IMG/VR virus record: IMGVR_UViG_3300032287_002319
Location: 1-35,502 of that record
Origin: a virus
Length of the DNA: 35,502 nucleotides
Reading direction: 5' to 3' (one strand)
How positions within the stretch are numbered: position 1 is the first letter of the stretch; each line of letters begins with the position of its first letter. Of this stretch, positions 25,162-31,480 are shown in pieces. Under the pieces are notes generated by a model. That model was not told the origin of the DNA. It ran no database searches and saw only the letters and a list, made by a program, of their open reading frames with translations. The position numbers and the translations under genes are program-made.

Positions 25162-26174
25162 TGTCAGTAACAATGGAAGAAGTATTAGCACAGTTAGATC
25201 CACGTATTCGTAAGCGTCTTGGAGATGCTACAGACCAAAAGGTTGATTATGCAGCCACCCCTAGTTTTGGCATTAACAAAGCCCTAAAGGGTGGCTTGCC
25301 TTATGGTCGTCAGGTTCTTATCTGGGGATCTAAATCTTCTGCTAAGTCTTCTTTGTGCCTTCAAATGATTGGTCAAGCACAAAAAGAAGGTAAGGTTTGT
25401 GCATGGATTGATGCAGAAATGTCTTATGACTCCGCATGGGCTGAAAAACTTGGGGTAGATTCAAAAAATCTTATTTACTCACAAGCAAGAACTATCAATG
25501 AGATGGTAGATGTAGGAACCAACCTAATGAACGCAGGAGTTGATATAATTGTCATAGATAGTATTACCTCCCTGCTACCTGCCATTTATTTTGAGAAGGA
25601 TACAGATGAACTTAAACAGCTTGAGAACACAAAACAAATCGGCGCTGAGTCTAGAGACTTTAGTAATGCGTGGAAAATGCTTAACTATGCAAACAATAAA
25701 GTTAAGCCAACTCTGCTTGTTCTTATCTCTCAGTCTCGCAACAATATTAGTGCTATGTATACTAGCCAGCAGCCTTCTGGCGGTCAGGCTACTAAGTTTT
25801 ATTCCTCAACTGTTATTAAACTTTTTTCTTCCGAATCTGACAATCAAGCAATTAAGGGCAAGATTCAGGTAGGGGATAAATTAATTGAAGAAAAAATTGG
25901 TCGCAAAGTTAAGTGGGAATTACAATTTTCTAAAACATCTGCTGGTTTCCAAAGTGGTGAATACGATTTTTATTTTAGAGGCGACAACGTTGGCATTGAT
26001 GGTATCGGTGATCTTGTTGACACTGCTGAACTTGCTGGGCTTGTAGAGCGCACAGGTGCATGGTATAAACTTGAAGATGGAACAAAAGTTCAAGGCCGAG
26101 AAGGTTTTATCAATCGTGTCAGAGAAGATCTTGATCTACAAGAGTCTCTTAGAAGCAAGTTGTTGAATGTCTAA
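25161..26174 (+). CDS. recA: RecA/UvsX-like recombinase
   Basis: This 337-residue ATPase forms filaments on ssDNA and catalyses strand exchange for repair and concatemer formation. The core is clear: Walker A region GSKSSAKSS (56-64), catalytic Glu in WIDAEMSYD (E86), Walker B DIIVIDSITSLLP (D133) and the Gln of LISQSRNN. Walker A has Ala where cellular RecA has Gly before the Lys, similar to the divergent P-loop of T4 UvsX. The protein lacks the long acidic C-terminal tail. It starts on the MazG stop codon and its stop overlaps the next small gene by 8 nt. It is best treated as a phage RecA in the UvsX-like group. Confidence 0.92.
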   Translation: MSVTMEEVLAQLDPRIRKRLGDATDQKVDYAATPSFGINKALKGGLPYGRQVLIWGSKSSAKSSLCLQMIGQAQKEGKVCAWIDAEMSYDSAWAEKLGVDSKNLIYSQARTINEMVDVGTNLMNAGVDIIVIDSITSLLPAIYFEKDTDELKQLENTKQIGAESRDFSNAWKMLNYANNKVKPTLLVLISQSRNNISAMYTSQQPSGGQATKFYSSTVIKLFSSESDNQAIKGKIQVGDKLIEEKIGRKVKWELQFSKTSAGFQSGEYDFYFRGDNVGIDGIGDLVDTAELAGLVERTGAWYKLEDGTKVQGREGFINRVREDLDLQESLRSKLLNV

Positions 26175-26346
26175 CGAAAAGTTTAAAGTATTTAGCGGGG
26201 AGTTTCACTGTAAGGTATGTAGGGAAGAAGTTAAATCTCTTCGTCTTTGGATTGAAACTGCTCATCTTACTTGGATGTGTACGCAAAAACACATATCAAG
26301 AGTTCCACTAATTATAACAAAGAAGGATTATGAGCGAGAGAAGTGA
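26167..26346 (+). CDS. Small zinc-finger-like protein, unknown function
   Basis: This 59-residue gene starts MSNEKFKVFSGEFHCKVC and ends KKDYEREK. It overlaps RecA by 8 nt and the next gene by 17 nt. Cys15 and Cys18 (CKVC) plus a second half with Cys38 and His42 (CTQKH) form a plausible zinc ribbon of about 28 residues. Its placement between a recombinase and a putative nuclease suggests a nucleic-acid role, but no function is known to me. A poor ribosome site suggests translational coupling to RecA. Confidence 0.7.
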   Translation: MSNEKFKVFSGEFHCKVCREEVKSLRLWIETAHLTWMCTQKHISRVPLIITKKDYEREK

Positions 26347-26623
26347 GTCAAAGAGGCTTGGGGCTAAACAGCACAAGAACTCTGGTCGTGGAACACACAA
26401 AGGAGATGCTACATGGAGAAACTTTACTGTTGACTTTAAAGAATATCCAAAGGGTATAACCATTAATAAAGATATTTGGGCTAAAGCAGTAACTGACGCA
26501 ATTAAAAATCATAATGATCCAGCAATATTTATAGTTTTGGGAGACGGGGATTCAAAGGTTCGTCTTGCAGTAATAGAAGTAGATTTATTAGAACAGTTAA
26601 CAGAAGGGGAACAAAATGACTGA
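26330..26623 (+). CDS. Putative PD-(D/E)XK nuclease / resolvase-like protein
   Basis: This 97-residue basic protein shows LGAKQHKNSGRGTHKGDA followed by FTVDFKEY. The arrangement Gly-Asp, then a strand ending in Asp-Phe-Lys, matches the core of PD-(D/E)XK nucleases (catalytic Asp25, then D33 and K35, approximate numbering). The size and context (between RecA and a Cas4-like nuclease) would suit a small Holliday-junction or single-strand nuclease. The call rests on this motif only, and a non-catalytic DNA-binding protein is possible. The start overlaps the previous gene and an AAGGA ribosome site lies just upstream. The stop overlaps the next gene by 8 nt. Confidence 0.5.
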   Translation: MSERSESKRLGAKQHKNSGRGTHKGDATWRNFTVDFKEYPKGITINKDIWAKAVTDAIKNHNDPAIFIVLGDGDSKVRLAVIEVDLLEQLTEGEQND

Positions 26624-26930
26624 AATAGGACCACAGCAAACAACACTAGATATGGTAAATGGTTTGACAGAGATTGCAGATTATATGCAAGACGAAGAGC
26701 TAACTGCTGCCCTAATATTTATTGCAAAGGTAATTATTAAGCCAGATATTCCAACCCAAGTAGCAAGTATTGAGATTGTTAGACTACAGGCCATTGCAGC
26801 AAAGATGGCTTTTAAGGCTACTTGGATGGCTAATGTAGATAAGAATGATCGTGCAAAGAAGAACATTTATTACACAGCAGCGGAATCTATCAATAACTTG
26901 GTGTCAGCACTCAAGTATATAATGCGCTAA
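26616..26930 (+). CDS. Small all-helical protein, unknown function
   Basis: This 104-residue protein is predicted to be almost all alpha-helical: segments LDMVNGLTEIADYM, EELTAALIFIAKVII, RLQAIAAKMAFKATWM and a final helix ending NNLVSALKYIMR. There is no Cys, signal peptide or clear membrane segment. It is coupled to the preceding gene by an 8-nt overlap and is the last gene before a new promoter, so it closes the RecA transcription unit. I do not recognise the family. Given the neighbours it may bind DNA or a recombination protein, but nothing visible proves that. Confidence 0.7.
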   Translation: MTEIGPQQTTLDMVNGLTEIADYMQDEELTAALIFIAKVIIKPDIPTQVASIEIVRLQAIAAKMAFKATWMANVDKNDRAKKNIYYTAAESINNLVSALKYIMR

Positions 26931-26932
26931 CC

Positions 26933-26941
26933 TGCTATACT
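26933..26941 (+). promoter_or_regulatory. Putative extended -10 promoter of the nuclease-terminase region
   Basis: TGC-TATACT follows the previous stop by 2 nt and lies 23 nt before the Cas4-like gene, which has an AAGGGG ribosome site. No -35 element is apparent. Transcription from here could read through to the terminase and secreted genes, because no terminator is seen before 33203. Confidence 0.5.
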
Positions 26942-26964
26942 TATATAAACAAGGGGAATAAAAA

Positions 26965-27798
26965 ATGACAAAAAGTTTACTAAAGCAGGTTATGTTAAAA
27001 GAAGCAGAAAAGAAAGAAGCAATCACTAAGCAAAATACAATCTTCAATGCTGAGGATATGATAGCTAAGATTAATTCTGGATATACAGTTAGTCGTGGTC
27101 CAAAGATGACCACAAAAAAAACATTTGCTCCATCAACAATTGCATATCAGCATGGCCAGTGTCCACGATACTGGTATCTTGCATTTAATGGTAATGTTTT
27201 TGATGATTACACAGACGCATATGGTGTTGCTAATATGAGTTCTGGAACAATGGGACACGATAGAATTCAAGGAGCAATGCTTGCTTCTGGTGTTGCTGTT
27301 CCATATGTAAATGATAAGGGCGAGAAGACAACAGAGTTCAAGGTTATTGCAAATGATCCACCAATCTTTGGTTACGGTGACGTAATGCTTAATTGGGAAG
27401 GTGAAGAAATCATTGGAGAAATTAAGACAATGATGAGTGAAGCTTTTGAGTATCGCAAGAAAACAAATAAGCCAAAGGCAGGACACCTAATTCAATTGCT
27501 TATTTATATGAAGATTCTTGGCAAGCAAAAGGGTGCACTTATTTATGAGAATAAGAATAACCATGACTTGATGATTATTCCAATAGAAGTAAATGATGGT
27601 TATCGCCAGTGGGTTGACTATGCTTTTAATTGGATGAGAGAAGTTCGCAAGGCATGGAATGATCAAACCATCCCAACAAAGAACTATCGTGGTAATTCAA
27701 AGATTTGTAAAACATGTCCAGTAAAGGCAGCATGTGCTGAAGCTGGAGATGGAAATATTAAGATTGCTTCTCTGGAGGAATTGAGTGAAACTTTGTAG
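26965..27798 (+). CDS. Cas4/RecB-like Fe-S exonuclease
   Basis: This 277-residue enzyme has the complete catalytic and cluster signature of the Cas4/AddB-like group. Cluster cysteines are C66 (QCPRYWY) and C248, C251, C257 (CKTCPVKAAC). Nuclease residues are H98 (GHDRIQ), D139 (YGDVML), E152 and K154 (GEIKTM) and Q177 (HLIQLLIYM). It should be a metal-dependent ssDNA or end-resecting exonuclease, supplying 3' tails to the phage RecA. There is no CRISPR array or cas1 or cas2 nearby, so a role in phage recombination is more likely than spacer acquisition. It has its own promoter and overlaps the following zinc gene by 14 nt. Confidence 0.88.
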   Translation: MTKSLLKQVMLKEAEKKEAITKQNTIFNAEDMIAKINSGYTVSRGPKMTTKKTFAPSTIAYQHGQCPRYWYLAFNGNVFDDYTDAYGVANMSSGTMGHDRIQGAMLASGVAVPYVNDKGEKTTEFKVIANDPPIFGYGDVMLNWEGEEIIGEIKTMMSEAFEYRKKTNKPKAGHLIQLLIYMKILGKQKGALIYENKNNHDLMIIPIEVNDGYRQWVDYAFNWMREVRKAWNDQTIPTKNYRGNSKICKTCPVKAACAEAGDGNIKIASLEELSETL

Positions 27799-28075
27799 CA
27801 GATGTGATAACTATTTCACACCAAAAGTTTCTTACCAGATTTACTGCAGTGAATCTTGTAGAGACGAAGCTACAAAAGAAAAAATAGCAGAACGCTATCA
27901 AGTAACTCGTAGACAAAAGAGAATAGGCAAGGTAAGAAAATGCTTGGGTGGTTGTGGAGTTGATCTTTCAATCTACAACGACTCAGGCTTTTGTTCTAAT
28001 TGCAACATAAGCAAGAAGGCAGTTGACAAGATGTTAAAAGATTTAAAAGGATTTATTGAGTATGAACAAGACTAA
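27785..28075 (+). CDS. Double zinc-ribbon protein, unknown function
   Basis: This 96-residue basic protein has two four-Cys sites: C4, C7, C21 and C25, then C53, C57, C70 and C73, separated by a basic helix (TRRQKRIGKVRK). A terminal helix (KAVDKMLKDLKGFIEYEQD) follows. The layout suggests nucleic-acid or protein binding. The first site resembles zinc knuckles of HNH-like or treble-clef proteins, but the HNH residues are absent. The start is GTG, supported by GGAGG at 27775-27779. It overlaps the Cas4-like gene and the RuvC-like gene, placing it within the recombination set. Confidence 0.75.
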   Translation: MKLCSRCDNYFTPKVSYQIYCSESCRDEATKEKIAERYQVTRRQKRIGKVRKCLGGCGVDLSIYNDSGFCSNCNISKKAVDKMLKDLKGFIEYEQD

Positions 28076-28652
28076 ATGGGGTGGGCCAGTGCAACCAAAT
28101 AATATTTGTGCCATAGATGCTAGCACTAATAGTCTTGCATTTGCTTTTTATTCGTTTAAAAACCTTGGAACTATTGGAAAGATTAACTTTACTGGTGGAG
28201 ATATTTACGAAAAAGTAGCAGACGCTTGCAAAAAAAGCAAAGGTTTGTTCGCCCAGTTTAATATGGTTGATGCAATTGTTATTGAACATACTGTTTTTAT
28301 GAATAGTCCTAAGACTGCTGCTGATCTTGCACTAGTTCAAGGTGCATTGCTAGGTGCAGCAGGTCTTTCTGGCATTAACACTTTTGGAAAGGTTTCTCCT
28401 ATTACTTGGCAAAATTATATTGGTAATAAGAAGATATCAAAAGATGAGCAACTTTATATCCGTGCACAGCATCCTGGAAAATCTGTTTCTTGGTATAAGA
28501 CATATGAGCGTAACCTTCGTAAAGAAAGAACAATTAAGTTTATAAACACTATTTATGATAAAACAATTACTGATAATGATGTGGCAGATGCCTGCGGTAT
28601 TGGTCATTGGGCTATTAATAACTGGGGCAAGGCAATTGGAGTTGACAAATAA
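28062..28652 (+). CDS. ruvC: RuvC-like Holliday junction resolvase
   Basis: This 196-residue endonuclease has an RNase H-like fold and should cleave recombination intermediates before packaging. The four acidic residues are in place: D19 (ICAIDASTNSLAFAF), E75 (AIVIEHT), and D173 and D176 (DNDVADACGIGHW). The AADLALVQGALLGAA helix is typical of RuvC. The ATG at 28062 is chosen; a TTG at 28056 is possible. The AAGGA at 28047-28051 fits ATG better (10 nt against 4 nt). It overlaps the double zinc-ribbon gene by 14 nt. No RuvA or RuvB is visible, as in other phage RuvC enzymes. Confidence 0.88.
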   Translation: MNKTKWGGPVQPNNICAIDASTNSLAFAFYSFKNLGTIGKINFTGGDIYEKVADACKKSKGLFAQFNMVDAIVIEHTVFMNSPKTAADLALVQGALLGAAGLSGINTFGKVSPITWQNYIGNKKISKDEQLYIRAQHPGKSVSWYKTYERNLRKERTIKFINTIYDKTITDNDVADACGIGHWAINNWGKAIGVDK

Positions 28653-28656
28653 CATT

Positions 28657-28812
28657 ATGGCTGCTAAACTATATACTAGTGAGACTTGGCTTCGTAAGAG
28701 ATTTCTTATGGACAAAAAGTCACCACAAGATATTGCAAAAGAGTGCGGAGCAAGCGTAGAAACTATCTATGTTTACCTTGCTAAATTTGGATTAAGGAAG
28801 TCAAAGAGATGA
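28657..28812 (+). CDS. HTH microprotein, putative DNA-binding
   Basis: This 51-residue basic gene starts MAAKLYTSETWLRKRF. A helix-turn-helix occupies residues about 22-44 (SPQDIAKECGASVETIYVYL), similar to the C-terminal HTH of resolvases and to small phage regulators, and is followed by a basic tail (FGLRKSKR). An in-frame longer reading frame begins inside RuvC, but the ATG at 28657 fits the HTH boundaries and lies 4 nt after the RuvC stop. It could regulate the late genes or help the terminase recognise DNA; neither is shown. Confidence 0.65.
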   Translation: MAAKLYTSETWLRKRFLMDKKSPQDIAKECGASVETIYVYLAKFGLRKSKR

Positions 28813-28928
28813 ATAAGTTTCATAAGTTTGTAACATTTATTGCAGTTGTATGTACTGTTGGACTTACTTATGCAGTTTTTACATTAAAAGGAATGCCCGA
28901 AGCCTTTGATTGGGAAGATGATGAGTGA
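28809..28928 (+). CDS. One-TM membrane microprotein, unknown function
   Basis: This gene encodes 39 residues: a short basic N-terminus (MNKFHKF), one hydrophobic segment (VTFIAVVCTVGLTYAVFTL) and an acidic tail (EAFDWEDDE). The topology is a single-pass inner-membrane protein, N-in by the positive-inside rule. It overlaps the HTH gene by 4 nt and the DUF3310 gene by 8 nt. Its ribosome site is weak (AAAGAG). It is too short for a holin with two or three spans, though single-span holins exist. A host-modifying or superinfection role is equally possible. Confidence 0.6.
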   Translation: MNKFHKFVTFIAVVCTVGLTYAVFTLKGMPEAFDWEDDE

Positions 28929-29163
28929 TAATTTAAACATCACGGTTGATCAAGTTAATCATCCACAACACTATACAACAGATCCTTCTGGAGTTGAGTG
29001 TATTCAGATTACTCGTCATCGTAACTTTAATATTGGTAATGCATTTAAGTACTTGTGGAGAGCAGGACTTAAAGATGAATCAAAAACTATTCAAGATCTT
29101 GAAAAGGCAATATTTTATATCAAGGATGAAATTAATAGACTAGAGGGAAAGTATGTCAACTGA
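28921..29163 (+). CDS. DUF3310 domain protein
   Basis: This 80-residue protein has the DUF3310 signature: an N-terminal NHPQHYT, then ECIQITRHRNFNIGNAFKYL and WRAGLKDE, then a paired helix ending DEINRLEG. Family members are common in phages and are often annotated as nucleotide kinases, but the enzymatic activity is not established. Two adjacent ATGs (28918, 28921) fit the GGGAAG just upstream; I chose 28921. It overlaps the membrane microprotein at its start and the small terminase gene at its end (11 nt). Confidence 0.8.
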   Translation: MSDNLNITVDQVNHPQHYTTDPSGVECIQITRHRNFNIGNAFKYLWRAGLKDESKTIQDLEKAIFYIKDEINRLEGKYVN

Positions 29164-29689
29164 AGAAGATCTAGTTAAACACCTTGATCAGGTAAACCAA
29201 GTTGTTGCAGAGTATCTTAAGGGTACTGACCCAACAAGAATTTCAAAAGAATTAGCAATCCCACGCACCCGTGTTGTAGAACTTATTAATGAGTGGAAGG
29301 TTATGGCTTCTGCTAATGATGCTATTCGTGCCCGTGCAAAAGAAGCACTTGCTGCAATGGATGCACACTACAGCAAGCTTATTACAAAATCTTATGAGGT
29401 TATTGATGAGGCATCAATGACTAATAATCTTAGCGCAAAGACTCAAGCAATTAAGCTTGTTGTTGATATTGAAAAAGCAAGAATTGATATGCTTCAAAAG
29501 GCAGGACTTCTTGAGAACAAAGAACTTGCAGAAGAAATGGTTGAGATTGAAAAGCGTCAAGAAACTCTTGTCGCTATCCTTAGAGACATTGCTTCAACTC
29601 ACCCAGATATTCGTGACTTAATCATGTACAGACTTTCTTCTGTTGCAAAAGATGGGGAAGTGATTACAGTTGTCCACGATGTTCAATGA
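29153..29689 (+). CDS. terS: Terminase small subunit
   Basis: This 178-residue protein is expected to form a ring that recognises the phage packaging site and stimulates the large terminase. An N-terminal helix-turn-helix is visible at residues about 12-47 (VVAEYLKGTDPTRISKEL then RTRVVELINEWK), followed by a long helical oligomerisation region (NDAIRARAKEALAAMDAHYS then KAGLLENKELAEEM). It lies immediately before and overlaps the large terminase gene, as in most tailed phages. The ATG has a GAGGGAAAG ribosome site. No other function is likely. Confidence 0.8.
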   Translation: MSTEEDLVKHLDQVNQVVAEYLKGTDPTRISKELAIPRTRVVELINEWKVMASANDAIRARAKEALAAMDAHYSKLITKSYEVIDEASMTNNLSAKTQAIKLVVDIEKARIDMLQKAGLLENKELAEEMVEIEKRQETLVAILRDIASTHPDIRDLIMYRLSSVAKDGEVITVVHDVQ

Positions 29690-31460
29690 TTTTTTTGAGG
29701 CACTTAAAAATAATAATTTTGAGGAAATGCCAGTAGATGCAAAGACATTTGTTGAAGGTGAAGCATACCTAAACCAACCACCACTATCTGATATTCAGTA
29801 TGACATTGTTGAAGCAATGAGCCAAATCTACAGAGAAGAAGACCTTGTAGATATTTTGGGGCCAGAAGAAGGTCATCGTTACTACAAGAAGTATACAAAG
29901 AACGAAGTAATCTTGCAACTGGGCAAGGGATCTGGAAAAGACTTCACATCAACAGTAGCATGTGCATACATAGTATATAAACTACTATGCCTTAAAGACC
30001 CAGCAAGATACTTTGGTAAGCCTGCAGGAGATGCCATTGATATTATCAACGTGGCTATTAACGCTCAGCAGGCAAAGAACGTATTCTTTAAAGGATTTAA
30101 AACCAAGATTGAGAAGTCTGAATGGTTTGCAGGAAAGTATAATGCTAAGGCTGAAAGCATTGAGTTTGATAAAGCAATCACGGTTTACTCTGGTCACTCA
30201 GAAAGAGAATCACACGAAGGTTTGAACCTTATCCTTGCGGTGCTTGATGAAATTTCTGGGTTTGCACAAGAAGTTGGAACAGGAAATGATCAAGGTAAGA
30301 CTGCGGATAATATCTATAAGGCTTTCCGTGCATCTGTTGATTCTCGTTTCCCTGATTTAGGTAAGGTTGCATTGCTTTCCTTCCCCCGTTTTCCTGGAGA
30401 CTTTATCTCTCAAAAGTATGAAGACTCAATTATGGAAAAAGAAACAATTACTTATACTCACCGTTTTATTATGAATCCAGATTTTCCAGATGACCTTGAA
30501 GGAAACTATTTAGATATTGCTTGGGATGAAGATCAGATTGTTGCATATAAATATCCTGGGGTATTTGCATTAAAAAGACCAACATGGGTAGTAAACCCAA
30601 CAAGAAAGATTGATGATTTTAAACTAGCGTTCTTTACAGATATGGGTGATGCCATGCAACGCTTTGCTTGCGTACCAACATTTGCATCTGATGCTTTTTT
30701 TAAGCAAAAAGATAAACTTGAAAAGTGTATGACACTAAGAAATCCTATTGACAATAACAAAAGGTTTGATGAATCATTTGTGCCAGATCCAGACAAGGTT
30801 TATTATGTTCATGCTGACCTTGCACAAAAACACGATAAATGTGCAGTAGCAATTGCACACGTTGATAAATGGGTAAACCTACAAGTAGTTAAAGACTATG
30901 AACAAGTTGCTCCAATTATTATTGTTGATGCAGTGGTTTGGTGGGAGCCAAAGGTTGAAGGCCCAGTCAATTTATCTGAAGTAAAACAATGGATTCAAAA
31001 CCTTCGCAGACAAGGCTTTAATCTTGGAATGGTTACATTTGACCGTTGGCAATCATTTGATATTCAGCAAGAACTACAAGCCGTAGGAATAAGAACTGAT
31101 ACTGTTTCTGTTGGCAAAAAGCATTATGAGGATCTTGCAATGATGATTTATGAAGAGCGTGTTGCTATGCCACGCATCCCATTACTGCTTGATGAAATGT
31201 CTGAACTTAAGATTATTAATGATAAAAAGGTGGATCACCCACGTAAAAAATCTAAAGATCTATCTGATGCTGTAACAGGTGCGGTATTTGGTGCGCTATC
31301 TCATACCCCCAAGAATACTAATATAGAGATTGATATTCATACCTGGTCACGCTCAACGTCGCAACGACTTGCAGAGCAAGAACAAGGTGTGGTAAAATTG
31401 GATAGTCGTGAAATTCCTGAAGAAGTTCAGGATTATCTTGACAACTTCAATTTATTATAA
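29679..31460 (+). CDS. terL: Terminase large subunit
   Basis: This 593-residue motor packages DNA into the prohead and cuts it. The ATPase domain has Walker A LQLGKGSGKD (82-88, Asp in the last position) and Walker B LILAVLDE (D190, E191). The C-terminal RNase H-like nuclease domain has its acidic residues at D380 (YVHADLAQKHDKCAVAI), D455 (VTFDRWQSF) and D530 (DLSDAVTGAVFGA). The start is either ATG 29679 or TTG 29670; GGGGAAG at 29654-29660 favours the TTG slightly. The gene overlaps TerS. Unusually, portal and capsid genes do not follow; secreted proteins do. Confidence 0.95.
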   Translation: MFNDFFEALKNNNFEEMPVDAKTFVEGEAYLNQPPLSDIQYDIVEAMSQIYREEDLVDILGPEEGHRYYKKYTKNEVILQLGKGSGKDFTSTVACAYIVYKLLCLKDPARYFGKPAGDAIDIINVAINAQQAKNVFFKGFKTKIEKSEWFAGKYNAKAESIEFDKAITVYSGHSERESHEGLNLILAVLDEISGFAQEVGTGNDQGKTADNIYKAFRASVDSRFPDLGKVALLSFPRFPGDFISQKYEDSIMEKETITYTHRFIMNPDFPDDLEGNYLDIAWDEDQIVAYKYPGVFALKRPTWVVNPTRKIDDFKLAFFTDMGDAMQRFACVPTFASDAFFKQKDKLEKCMTLRNPIDNNKRFDESFVPDPDKVYYVHADLAQKHDKCAVAIAHVDKWVNLQVVKDYEQVAPIIIVDAVVWWEPKVEGPVNLSEVKQWIQNLRRQGFNLGMVTFDRWQSFDIQQELQAVGIRTDTVSVGKKHYEDLAMMIYEERVAMPRIPLLLDEMSELKIINDKKVDHPRKKSKDLSDAVTGAVFGALSHTPKNTNIEIDIHTWSRSTSQRLAEQEQGVVKLDSREIPEEVQDYLDNFNLL

Positions 31461-31480
31461 AAAAACTAACAAGGAGAAAA

